Source of the DNA: Flavobacterium sp. LC2016-13
GTDB lineage: Bacteria; Bacteroidota; Bacteroidia; Flavobacteriales; Flavobacteriaceae
DNA: 64,000 nucleotides
Assembly (NCBI RefSeq): GCF_009707955.1
Contig: NZ_WMDQ01000003.1
Location: 248,001-312,000 of the forward strand
Direction of reading: 5' to 3'
A program made the position numbers and the translations under genes. Shown one piece after another: positions 34,060 to 42,877 of the stretch. The first letter of the stretch is position 1. Every line of letters starts with the position of its first letter. Under the pieces are notes generated by a model, which did no database searches, was not told the origin of the DNA, and worked only from the letters and a program-made list of their open reading frames with translations.

Positions 34060-34755
34060 ATGCTTATAGCAGAAAATCTAACCATGAAATATGGCGATAA
34101 TATCGCTTTGAATGCGCTAAACTTAACGATTAAAGAAGGTGAAATTTTTGCTCTTTTAGGACAAAATGGAGCCGGAAAAACTACTACTATAAATTTATTT
34201 CTGGGCTTTATAAAACCAACCGGAGGCGAAATTAAAATTAATAATATTTCGGTTGTCACCGATGCTGATAAAACCAAAAAAGATGTGGCCTACATTCCTG
34301 AAACAGTAATGTTATACCCAAATCTTACGGGAATTGAAAACCTGAAATTCTTCTCCTTTCTTGCCGGATTTAAATATTCGACCGGAGAACTGACTTATTT
34401 TTTAACGAAAGCCGGATTACAAGTAACGGCGCACGATCAAAATCTGGGCGGATATTCTAAAGGAATGCGACAAAAAGTAGGCATCGCTATTGCCATTGCA
34501 AAAAGAGCAAAAGTGTTATTGTTAGACGAACCTACAAGTGGCTTAGACCCAAAAGCTTCAAACGAATTTTCTCAAATCCTGAAAGAACTTTCTGCAGACG
34601 GAACAGCGATTTTAATGGCAACCCATGATATTTTCAGAGCAAGAGAAGTTGCCACACACATTGGAATCATGAAACAGGGAAATCTTGTTACGATTATCGA
34701 GGCAGCTAAAATCTCTGCCAACGAACTTGAAGATTTGTATTTACAAACCGTTTAA
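34060..34755 (+). CDS. ABC transporter ATP-binding protein
   Basis: About 231 residues from the ATG at 34060; the open frame extends further up but MLIAENLTMKYG is the standard start. Walker A LGQNGAGKTTT, signature GGYSKGMRQK, Walker B VLLLDEPTSGLDP and the switch His in LMATHD are all present, so it should be an active ATPase. It lies 26 bp before a TonB receptor and upstream of two DUF3526-type permeases, giving a complete exporter or importer unit. Its N-terminus and size are of the drug- or NosF-like export family. Substrate probably a metal complex or the loaded siderophore; that is inferred from the neighbours. Confidence 0.88.
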   Translation: MLIAENLTMKYGDNIALNALNLTIKEGEIFALLGQNGAGKTTTINLFLGFIKPTGGEIKINNISVVTDADKTKKDVAYIPETVMLYPNLTGIENLKFFSFLAGFKYSTGELTYFLTKAGLQVTAHDQNLGGYSKGMRQKVGIAIAIAKRAKVLLLDEPTSGLDPKASNEFSQILKELSADGTAILMATHDIFRAREVATHIGIMKQGNLVTIIEAAKISANELEDLYLQTV

Positions 34756-34781
34756 AAAGGAAAATTTTCCATCCATATAAA

Positions 34782-37076
34782 ATGAAACATTTATTTATAT
34801 TTCTGTTTTTAGTCATTAGTTCGGGTTATTTGCAAGGGCAAACCGTTAATGAAAAAATTAAAGACAGCATCGCCAAAGATTCTATCAAAATGCAGCGAAA
34901 CGAATTGCAAACTGTTGAAATTGTTGGTCGTTCTACCAAAAAATACAATAGCGATTATTCGTTTGCAGCAACCAAAACAGCTGCGCTTAACAAAGATATT
35001 CCACAATCTATTTCGACGGTTACCAAAGAGTTAATTGCAGACAAAGCTGCATTTTATCTTGCCGATGCCGTAAAAATGACCAGCGGTGTAATTCCGGCAA
35101 GTTATTACAATCAATACACCATTCGTGGAATTAGCCAGAATGAAGAAGGTCAGATTATTAACGGAATGCGAACACGTCAATATTATTTTCTACAGCCTTT
35201 AACAAGCAATATTGAACGCGTAGAAGTCATCAAAGGCCCGTCGAGCGCCACATTTTCATCTGTAGATCCGGGCGGAAGCATCAATTTGGTTACTAAAAAA
35301 CCTTTGGCCGTTGATCGAAAAGAAGTGAGTTTGAGTGTGGGAAGTTTTAGTACTTTTCGCGGAGCTTTAGATTTTACAGGACCTTTAAACGAATCTAAAA
35401 CCTTATTATATCGTGTAAATGCAGCGTATCAGGAAGCAAAATCATTTCGTGATTTGGTAGGTAATAAATCGTATTTGATCTCACCGTCTTTCAGTTATAT
35501 TCCAAACGAAAAAACCGCTATTAATACTGAATTGATCTTAAGCGACATGACCGGAATTCTTGATCGCGGGCAACCCATTTTTGGGGCTGTTGCCGGAGTT
35601 ACCAATTTAAATAAAACCCCAATTAGCCTGAATCTGGGCGCACCAAGTGATTTTTTTAAATCGAAAGAAATGATTTTCACAACCAATTTTGCTCATAAAT
35701 TCACTTCTAAAATTGGTTTTAATGCTTCGTACATGAAACAATCCTGGACAGAAAATCTTCAGGAACACAGAACTACAAATGGTTTTGCCGTTGACATAAA
35801 CAATCAGCCAGTTACAAGTTTGGCGATGATGCAATTTGTGCAGCGTCAGCAATATTGGAATGTTGATAATTTGACTGCTTTTTTAAATTTCGATTTAAAA
35901 ACCGGAAAACTGAAACATAAATTATTAACCGGTTACGATTTAAGCAGCTGGAACAAAACCAAAGGCGGCGGACAAAATGCGGCAAGAGGTTATTTATTGA
36001 AAGATGGTTCTGTAGCAAGTTCGTTTGTTTTGGCAAATGCTGGCAATTATCAAACTACCACAATTGACGGCGTTGTGTTGCCAAAACCAAACGTGAATTA
36101 TTTTAATTTGAATAATCCAACTTATACCGTTCGAAGTGCAGATGATTATACGTTGAATGTTCGAACAGCGTTACCATCTGCATTAACCACAACCAATGCG
36201 ATTTATATTCAGGATATGATTCAGTGGGAAAAATTTACTTTTTTATTGGGTTTAAGAAACGAATGGTTTGAGGATATTACGAATTACGAAGCCAACAACG
36301 AATTAACGGTTAAAAAAACAGCTTTGTTGCCACGCGTTGGTATAACGTACGCCGTTAACAATGCTATAAATGTTTATACAACTTATCTAGAAGGATATCA
36401 GCCTCAATCGAATACGGTGACTTTAATGCCGCAAACAGGAACTTTACCTGCCGGAAGTTTATTTGATCCGCTTGAAAGTAATTTGAAAGAAGTTGGACTA
36501 AAAGCAACTTTTCTTAATAATACAATGAGTTTTAATGCAGCGGTTTACGAGATTAATCAGCGTAATATTTTGATGAATGCGAATGATCCTGTAAATCCTG
36601 ATTTATTGGTAACCCGAGGTGCTGAAAGAAGCCGTGGTTTTGAGTGTGATTTGGCAGGTTATATTACGCCGGATTGGCAAATTAATGCATCATACAGTTA
36701 TATCGATGCCAAAATTATGAATGATCGCGATGCATCTTTGATTGGTGCCAGAAAACAAAACACACCAAAAAACAGTGCCAATTTATGGACGAGATATAAT
36801 TTTAATTCAGATTCTGCCTTCAAAGATTTAGGAATTGGTTTTGGAATGCAATACCAAAGCAGTAAAATTCCGTGGTTTACCAGAGATTTTACTATTCCTG
36901 ATTTTACCGTTTTTGATGCCGCTTTATATTATAAACCTAACAAAAGTAATTTGCAGATTGCTGTAAATGCCGGTAATATATTCAATAAAACCTATTGGTT
37001 AGGCGCTCAAAACTATTTGAGATTATTTCCCGGAATGCCGCGAAATGCAACGCTTACCGTAACTTATAAATTTTAA
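34782..37076 (+). CDS. TonB-dependent receptor, siderophore-type
   Basis: Protein of 764 residues: signal peptide (1-20, ending GQ), a short region without carboxypeptidase-regulatory domain, plug domain (~65-180, with DIPQSISTVTKELIADK, IRGISQNEEG, VEVIKGPSSATFSSVDPGGSINLVTKKP), then the barrel with a C-terminal aromatic end NATLTVTYKF. The plug resembles ferric siderophore receptors of the FpvA/FhuA type. It sits inside an ABC operon, unlike the receptor at 29769-32189. It might import the substrate for the ABC permeases. No signalling STN domain is seen. Confidence 0.87.
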   Translation: MKHLFIFLFLVISSGYLQGQTVNEKIKDSIAKDSIKMQRNELQTVEIVGRSTKKYNSDYSFAATKTAALNKDIPQSISTVTKELIADKAAFYLADAVKMTSGVIPASYYNQYTIRGISQNEEGQIINGMRTRQYYFLQPLTSNIERVEVIKGPSSATFSSVDPGGSINLVTKKPLAVDRKEVSLSVGSFSTFRGALDFTGPLNESKTLLYRVNAAYQEAKSFRDLVGNKSYLISPSFSYIPNEKTAINTELILSDMTGILDRGQPIFGAVAGVTNLNKTPISLNLGAPSDFFKSKEMIFTTNFAHKFTSKIGFNASYMKQSWTENLQEHRTTNGFAVDINNQPVTSLAMMQFVQRQQYWNVDNLTAFLNFDLKTGKLKHKLLTGYDLSSWNKTKGGGQNAARGYLLKDGSVASSFVLANAGNYQTTTIDGVVLPKPNVNYFNLNNPTYTVRSADDYTLNVRTALPSALTTTNAIYIQDMIQWEKFTFLLGLRNEWFEDITNYEANNELTVKKTALLPRVGITYAVNNAINVYTTYLEGYQPQSNTVTLMPQTGTLPAGSLFDPLESNLKEVGLKATFLNNTMSFNAAVYEINQRNILMNANDPVNPDLLVTRGAERSRGFECDLAGYITPDWQINASYSYIDAKIMNDRDASLIGARKQNTPKNSANLWTRYNFNSDSAFKDLGIGFGMQYQSSKIPWFTRDFTIPDFTVFDAALYYKPNKSNLQIAVNAGNIFNKTYWLGAQNYLRLFPGMPRNATLTVTYKF

Positions 37077-37085
37077 TCTGTAACT

Positions 37086-38522
37086 ATGTCATTACACGCA
37101 GAAAAATTAATAGCCCAACATTTTAGAAAATCTGTTTTTAAAAATCCGGCTATTTATATTATTACCATTTTTATTGGTACTTTATTGCTTTACGCTGCTT
37201 TTTCGGGTTGGCAAAATTATACCAATCAAAATGAAACCAGCGAAAAATACCAGCACGAATCGAGAGAAGACTGGTTGAAAAATCCGGATAAAAACCCACA
37301 CCGAATGGCACATTACGGAAACTTTGCTTTTAGAAAAAGTACTCCGTTAAGTGTTTTTGAATTCGGAATGGAACCGTTTTTCGGGAACGCTATATTTCTT
37401 GAAGCGCACAAACAAAACACAGCCAATTTTTCTGAAGCAGGATTTTCTAACAGCATGCTTCGTTTTGGGGAAATCAGTATTGCGATGGTTTTGCAAATTC
37501 TGTTGCCTTTATTAATCTTTTTTATCGGATTTAATGCCGTTGCCGCCGAAAGAGAAAACGGAACTTTAAAACTAATTTTGAGTCAGGGAATCAATTGGAA
37601 ACAACTTTTACTGGGCAAAACTTTAGGAATCGTTTCCGTAATCATGATGCTTTTTATTCCAACCATAATTATTCTTGTTTTTGTCTGGTTGTTGCTTCAA
37701 AACTTTAGCATTTCGGCAGACGAAACGATCAAAATGATCTTGTTTGTGTTATTTCATTTTATATATCTGATATTTTTCTGCGCGATTGCCGTTTTGGTTT
37801 CTGCTTCAAGCAAAACCTCAAAAAAAGCGTTGGTTTCGTTAATCGGGATTTGGTTGATTTTTACGATCATTTTACCGAGAACAACACAGGCAATTGGCGC
37901 TTATATTTATCAGGCGCCGTCAAAAATACAATTCAACAGCGATATCGAAAAAGATATTCTTAAACAAGGCGACAGTCATAACCCAAATGATCCGCATTAT
38001 AAAGCGATTAAAGATTCATTGCTTCGGGTTTACAAAGTCGATTCTGTTCAGAAATTGCCTTTTAATTATTCCGGTTTTATTATGACCGAAGGCGAAAAAA
38101 TCAGTTCTCATATTTATAACAAACATCTCGAAGATTTGCTTCAGATTTACAAAAAACAAAACAGTTTTTCGAAAACAGTTTCATTTGTAAATCCATACAT
38201 CGCCATGAAGAATTTATCGATGGGATTATCAAATACAGATTATGATTCTTATATCGATTTTCAGAAACAAGCTGAAGTTTATCGTTATACTATGGCGCAA
38301 AAAATGAACGCTTTACAAATAAAATATATCAGCAATAATAAAGCTAAACCAGCTGTAATTGGCAAAGAACATTGGGCTGATATACAAGAATTTCATTATG
38401 AACCCAAAGGTATTTTTGATGTTTTAAAAAGCGAAATCATTTCTATAATCTCAATTATTCTCTGGATTAGCCTGCTGTTCGTTTTCATTAAAATAGCCGC
38501 TAAAAACCTTAAAGCCATTTAA
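37086..38522 (+). CDS. ABC-2/DUF3526-type permease 1
   Basis: Protein of 478 residues. One transmembrane helix near the N-terminus, a ~110-residue extracytoplasmic loop (rich in Asn, Glu), then a group of helices in the middle (~140-270) and a final one at the end, with a long loop rich in Lys/Asp/Tyr between. This is the architecture of the DUF3526 ABC permeases that pair with a NosF-like ATPase. VAAERENGTLKLILSQGI is the typical ABC-2 coupling motif. It begins 9 bp after the receptor and ends 1 bp before the next permease gene. Confidence 0.85.
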   Translation: MSLHAEKLIAQHFRKSVFKNPAIYIITIFIGTLLLYAAFSGWQNYTNQNETSEKYQHESREDWLKNPDKNPHRMAHYGNFAFRKSTPLSVFEFGMEPFFGNAIFLEAHKQNTANFSEAGFSNSMLRFGEISIAMVLQILLPLLIFFIGFNAVAAERENGTLKLILSQGINWKQLLLGKTLGIVSVIMMLFIPTIIILVFVWLLLQNFSISADETIKMILFVLFHFIYLIFFCAIAVLVSASSKTSKKALVSLIGIWLIFTIILPRTTQAIGAYIYQAPSKIQFNSDIEKDILKQGDSHNPNDPHYKAIKDSLLRVYKVDSVQKLPFNYSGFIMTEGEKISSHIYNKHLEDLLQIYKKQNSFSKTVSFVNPYIAMKNLSMGLSNTDYDSYIDFQKQAEVYRYTMAQKMNALQIKYISNNKAKPAVIGKEHWADIQEFHYEPKGIFDVLKSEIISIISIILWISLLFVFIKIAAKNLKAI

Positions 38523-38523
38523 T

Positions 38524-39870
38524 ATGCTAGCATTATTATTTAAAAATTTCATACGATCGAAAGGGACAAAAATTGGCTTGCTTTTTTTGTTGCTTATCGC
38601 TTTTATAAGTCTTTTAATTGGACAACAGTTTCAGCAAAAGCAAAGCAAAAACATCACAGAAGCAGCCGTTTACCAAAAGGAACATATTGCCAGGAATGCA
38701 AAATATCATAAAGATGAAATGGGACTTCTGCTCTATTACATCAAATTTTATTTGGCCAATAAAACACTTCCAGTAAACAGTTTAGCAATTGGTCAGCGCG
38801 ATGTAAATCCGTCGATACAAAGTGTAACGATTCGGGGTTTAGAAGCCCAGAAATATGATTCAGAATTAAACAATCCGAGTAATTTATTGTTGGGAAATAT
38901 CGATTTTAGTTTTGTACTTATTTATCTTTTTCCGCTTTTGATTATCGCTTTTACTTATAATATCGTTTCCGAAGAAAAAGAATCAGGAACCTGGAAAATT
39001 GTAGCCACACAAAGTGATAATACATTTCTCTATATTCTGAAATTATTCTATATCAGAATTTTAAGTTTGATTATTCTATTAACAATTGTTCTTTTTGTTG
39101 CAGTTTTCTTTTTAGAAATTCCATTAGATAAATCCTTTTTCACCTTTTACATTCTAAGTATTTTATACATTCTTTTTTGGTTTTCCGTTTGTTTTTATAT
39201 TGTTTCATTACAAAAGAATTCGAACTTTAATGCCGTTATTTTATTAACGATTTGGTTGTTTATGATTATCATTTTACCGGCAACAATCAATACGTATATT
39301 GTCAATAAATATCCTGTTCCAGAAGCTTTAGAATTAACTTTAAAACAAAGAAATGCGTATCATGAAAAATGGGATATGGATAAGAAAGTTACGATGGAAA
39401 AATTCTACAAGCATTATCCGCAATTTAAAAGTTATGTTTTGCCAGATACAGAATTTAGCTGGCTTTGGTATTATGCCATGCAGCAAATGGGCGACGATGA
39501 ATCTGCAATTCAGTCAAAAGAATTAGAAACAAAACTTGAACAGCGAAATCAGGCCAGTCATTTGATCGCGCAGTTTGTACCAACGTTGCATACGCAAATT
39601 CAGTTAAATGAAATTGCAAAATCTGATCTTGAAAACCAGCTTTTATTCCTGAAAAAAACAAAAGAATTTCATGAAAAAATGAGGTTATATTTCTATCCCA
39701 AAATATTTGATAACGCAGCGGTAGAAAAAGAAAACTGGTCGAAATTTAAAGTCGAAACTTTTAGCGATGAATCTGAAATAAGTTTTGCAAAAGCCTTTTT
39801 GCCATTGCTTATTTTCAATTTACTTTTGATTGGTTTAGGATGGAGAAATTTTAAGTTTAAAGCCTTTTAA
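38524..39870 (+). CDS. ABC-2/DUF3526-type permease 2
   Basis: Protein of 448 residues with the same topology as its upstream neighbour: one N-terminal helix, extracytoplasmic loop, a helix cluster (~125-270) and a last helix. The coupling motif reads VSEEKESGTWKIVATQ. Two paralogous permeases with one ATPase make a heterodimeric transporter. Last gene of the ABC operon; a gap with inverted repeats follows. Start ATG at 38524. Confidence 0.85.
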   Translation: MLALLFKNFIRSKGTKIGLLFLLLIAFISLLIGQQFQQKQSKNITEAAVYQKEHIARNAKYHKDEMGLLLYYIKFYLANKTLPVNSLAIGQRDVNPSIQSVTIRGLEAQKYDSELNNPSNLLLGNIDFSFVLIYLFPLLIIAFTYNIVSEEKESGTWKIVATQSDNTFLYILKLFYIRILSLIILLTIVLFVAVFFLEIPLDKSFFTFYILSILYILFWFSVCFYIVSLQKNSNFNAVILLTIWLFMIIILPATINTYIVNKYPVPEALELTLKQRNAYHEKWDMDKKVTMEKFYKHYPQFKSYVLPDTEFSWLWYYAMQQMGDDESAIQSKELETKLEQRNQASHLIAQFVPTLHTQIQLNEIAKSDLENQLLFLKKTKEFHEKMRLYFYPKIFDNAAVEKENWSKFKVETFSDESEISFAKAFLPLLIFNLLLIGLGWRNFKFKAF

Positions 39871-39902
39871 CCACAAAAAGCGCAAAGATTAACGCAATCC
39901 CA

Positions 39903-39949
39903 AAGCCTCGGAACGCAAAGTTTTTATATAAAGCTGCGTCCCGGGGCTT
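39903..39949. repeat. Inverted repeat after ABC operon
   Basis: Arms AAGCCTCGGAACGCA (39903-39917) and TGCGTCCCGGGGCTT (39935-39949) are imperfect inverted copies with an AT-rich loop. The arms are GC-rich compared with the surroundings. Similar GC-rich palindromes elsewhere in the window suggest a dispersed extragenic element. No T run follows on either strand, so it is not an obvious terminator. Confidence 0.5.
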
Positions 39950-40048
39950 CATGCTTTTGTATAAACTTCGAAAGACCAAAAGGTTTACGTACTTTGCGAT
40001 AAATTAATAACGTTTTTAATATTTTAGTCAAGTTTAAGTATTCCTTCA

Positions 40049-40687
40049 ATGAAAAAAACAATCATTATAAGTGTTATCATCATTATACTATTATACGCCT
40101 TTAAACAATTAATATATAATCCCTATAAATGGAAAAAAGCGGTTAATACTCCGGAACACAAATTGCAATTAGGAAGCTTTATTTTTAGTAAACAAAGAGG
40201 ACCAAATGGCAGTCAAAGTATCGAAAACAAATATTTTATTTTTAAAGTAATAGAAATCAATGGCGATTATGTCAGACTTTCTGTAATCAGGCAATTATCG
40301 CAAAAAAATAAACTTTTGCAGTCTGATTTTTCGATGACAAAAGACGCTTATAAAGATTTGAAACAGAATATTAAAAAACTCACCATTACTCCAATAATAA
40401 GAGAAGATTTGTATAAAGAAGGCGCATCGTATACTATAAACGATTATTTATTAGGCAAATATCCATCTCTGGCAAAATCAAGATATTATTTTGAAGAGCT
40501 TCCTGAGAATAGAAAAAATCTTCCGTTGCCTGCTGACGGGTTCGAAAGGCAGGAATATTTTACGATGTTATATTCAAAACAAGAAATTATTAAAAATGCT
40601 GAACTTGTGCCCTGGATCTTGAACAATAGTCCTAATCCTGAATTAGCGCCGAGATTATCAAAAAACATAGACCTGATTCTGAATTGA
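40049..40687 (+). CDS. Membrane-anchored protein, unknown function
   Basis: Protein of 212 residues with an N-terminal hydrophobic segment (residues ~3-22, TIIISVIIIILLYAFKQLIY) that probably anchors it in the inner membrane, and a soluble mixed alpha/beta domain. No known motif recognised. It lies 178 bp after the ABC operon with its own start and is followed by a MITE-like element. Function cannot be predicted; it may belong to the transport region or be independent. Confidence 0.6.
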   Translation: MKKTIIISVIIIILLYAFKQLIYNPYKWKKAVNTPEHKLQLGSFIFSKQRGPNGSQSIENKYFIFKVIEINGDYVRLSVIRQLSQKNKLLQSDFSMTKDAYKDLKQNIKKLTITPIIREDLYKEGASYTINDYLLGKYPSLAKSRYYFEELPENRKNLPLPADGFERQEYFTMLYSKQEIIKNAELVPWILNNSPNPELAPRLSKNIDLILN

Positions 40688-40702
40688 TTTTCACCATAAT
40701 AT

Positions 40703-40942
40703 TTTTTAAACCATATAAGTGATATAAGTTCATTTAAAGCTTTGTGTTTTTAGACAATCTTTTTTGATTTTTTTTTATTACGACTGCTTTTAACGGATTA
40801 AAATCCATTCTACGCAAACAAAATCGCCAATCTTTACGGAGTTTCTAGTGTGATCTTTCCTTCGTCAAGATGACAAAAATGCTACGACAAAAACAAACGT
40901 ATAACTTAAAATGAACTTATATCACTTATATGGTTTAAAAAT
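40703..40942. mobile_element. MITE-like element with ~37-bp inverted termini
   Basis: Left terminus 40704-40740 and right terminus 40905-40941 read as inverted copies with only one or two mismatches (key piece ACCATATAAGTGATATAAG, + strand left arm). Inside are ~160 bp without an ORF. Size, long inverted termini and lack of coding capacity fit a non-autonomous MITE-like element. A flanking target duplication is not clear (AT-rich flanks on both sides). Confidence 0.65.
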
Positions 40943-40993
40943 TTACGCATATTCTGAATAAATTTTTCTGGATTGTTCTTTATTTGAATTTTA

Positions 40994-41026
40994 TTTAGAA
41001 TTAATATAAATAATATTTTACATTTG
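40994..41026 (+). promoter_or_regulatory. Promoter candidate of fecI-like gene
   Basis: TTTA at 40994-40997, 21 bp, then TACATTTG at 41019-41026, matching the TAnnTTTG -7 with a weaker -33. The start would be ~41033, ~65 bp before the sigma factor ATG. Confidence 0.4.
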
Positions 41027-41097
41027 CCGCATTCTAAGCAATTTCGGGTGGTTTTAATAAATTACTTATATTGCTTCTCAAAAATGAATTCCAGTAA

Positions 41098-41697
41098 ATG
41101 AGCGATAATACCAGTTTTGAATCTAATCTTTTTGAATCTTTTAAAAAAGGAGATCAGGCTGCGTTTACTTATTTCTACGATAAATATTTTAGAAGAATTC
41201 AATCTTTTAGCGTTCAGTTTATTTATGATAAAGACGAGGCTGAAAATCTTGCTCAGGAAGCTTTGGTTTATTTATGGCAAAACAGAGAAAGTGTCGAATC
41301 TATAAACGGCATACAAGCTTTTCTTTATACTTACGCCAAATCGAAATGTTTAAATATGATTCGTCACAATAAAGTGAAAGATAAATTTAAAAGCGATGTT
41401 TTAAATCAAAAAGAAAGAGAACTTGATATCGAAATCTTAAACTCGATTCAGTTTGATACTTTAGAATTAACCGAATTAGAACGTATTATTCACGAATCTA
41501 TCAACGATCTTCCACCAAAAACCCGCGAAGTTTTTATAAAAAAGCGGTTTGAGAATAAAAAAAATGCAGAAATAGCCGCAGAAATGGAAGTTACCTTAAA
41601 AGCTGTCGAAGCCCACATGACAAAGGCTTTGAAGATTTTAAAAACCAAATTATCTGATTATTTATTTTTAATTTTCATCCTTATTTGTAATAATTAA
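41098..41697 (+). CDS. ECF sigma factor, FecI-like
   Basis: Protein of 199 residues with sigma-70 region 2 (residues ~20-90: FTYFYDKYFRRIQ, DKDEAENLAQEALVYLWQNRE) and region 4 (residues ~130-185: INDLPPKTREVFIKKRFENKKNAEIAAEM, then TLKAVEAHMTKAL). The C-terminal end is hydrophobic (YLFLIFILIC), typical of this Bacteroidota group. It should direct transcription of the receptor operon when the anti-sigma factor downstream releases it. FecR starts 67 bp later. ATG at 41098. Confidence 0.9.
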   Translation: MSDNTSFESNLFESFKKGDQAAFTYFYDKYFRRIQSFSVQFIYDKDEAENLAQEALVYLWQNRESVESINGIQAFLYTYAKSKCLNMIRHNKVKDKFKSDVLNQKERELDIEILNSIQFDTLELTELERIIHESINDLPPKTREVFIKKRFENKKNAEIAAEMEVTLKAVEAHMTKALKILKTKLSDYLFLIFILICNN

Positions 41698-41764
41698 AAA
41701 TAAAGGGTAGGGTTTTTTATTTCTGAAGTGTACTTACTAAAACGAGAAGTTTAAAAACTCATAT

Positions 41765-42865
41765 ATGACATCTGAAATTATTTATAAATATCTTTCTAAC
41801 GAAGCTTCAGAACAAGAAGTTCACGCACTTTTTGAATGGATTGATGCTTCTGAAGAAAATAAAAAGCATTTTATAAATTTAAAAAAGACCTGGGCAATAG
41901 CTTCATTATCTGACGATATTAAAAGTGATGCTGCTCCGGTAATTTCAATTAAAAAGAAAAATAAAGTGGCAATCTATTTAAAATTTGCTGCGGTATTTTT
42001 AGTTCTTTTTGGCTTAACAAAACTGGCTTTTAATTTTACTCAAAAAACAAAATCTAAAGAAATTGTTTTAGAATTAGCCGATGGAAGTTCTGAATCTATC
42101 ACCAAAAACAATCAATCTACATTAGTAAATGATAAAGGTGATTTGATTGCTAAAAAATTTCCAAACGAAATTATTTATTTCGGAAAAGTTCAGGATGAAA
42201 AGGTTTTATACAACTCGCTTACTGTTCCTTACGGAAAAAGATTCAAACTTATACTTTCTGATGGAACTGTCGTAAGTTTAAATTCAGGAACCACTTTAAA
42301 GTATCCGGAACAATTTGGCATTAACGGAAAAAGAAATGTTTTCCTGACGGGGGAAGCTTTTTTTGAAGTTACCAAAGACAAACAACATCCTTTTATTGTA
42401 AATGCAAATCAGGTTGATATTGAAGTTCTTGGAACTAAATTTAATGTGAGTGCTTATCCTGAAAACCCAACGGTTAATAGTGTTTTGGTTGAAGGAAGTA
42501 TTCAAATATCTGAAATTGCAGATACTTCGAACTCAGTTTTATTAGCGCCAAACCAAATGGCAACCTGGCAAAACAATTCGAAAAAATTTGTTACAAAAGC
42601 AGTTGATGCAACCTTTTATTCAGCGTGGACAAAAGGAGAACTTGCTTTTAAAGACACTCCATTTTCTACTATTGCCAAAATAATTCAGCGAACGTACGAC
42701 GTTGAAATTATTAATGAAAATGCTGTTTTGGCGAAACAGAGTTTTACGGGAACTATTAAAATCAGTGAGTCTAGTGTCGAAAATATTTTAGAACTTTTAA
42801 AACGCGACACGCCATTTAATTATACTATTAAACAAAACACCATCATCATCACCAACCAGCCATAA
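41765..42865 (+). CDS. FecR-like anti-sigma factor
   Basis: Protein of 366 residues. Cytoplasmic N-terminal ~65 residues, one transmembrane helix (~72-92, IYLKFAAVFLVLFGLTKLAFN), a FecR domain (~140-250, PYGKRFKLILSDGTVVSLNSGTTLKYPEQF, GEAFFEVTKD) and a C-terminal DUF4974 domain (~285-360, AFKDTPFSTIAKIIQRTYDVEI). The C-terminal part contacts the STN domain of the receptor. It transmits the occupied-receptor signal to the sigma factor. It is 12 bp before the susC-like gene, so the pair regulates that receptor. Confidence 0.9.
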   Translation: MTSEIIYKYLSNEASEQEVHALFEWIDASEENKKHFINLKKTWAIASLSDDIKSDAAPVISIKKKNKVAIYLKFAAVFLVLFGLTKLAFNFTQKTKSKEIVLELADGSSESITKNNQSTLVNDKGDLIAKKFPNEIIYFGKVQDEKVLYNSLTVPYGKRFKLILSDGTVVSLNSGTTLKYPEQFGINGKRNVFLTGEAFFEVTKDKQHPFIVNANQVDIEVLGTKFNVSAYPENPTVNSVLVEGSIQISEIADTSNSVLLAPNQMATWQNNSKKFVTKAVDATFYSAWTKGELAFKDTPFSTIAKIIQRTYDVEIINENAVLAKQSFTGTIKISESSVENILELLKRDTPFNYTIKQNTIIITNQP

Positions 42866-42877
42866 CTTAAACTAAAC

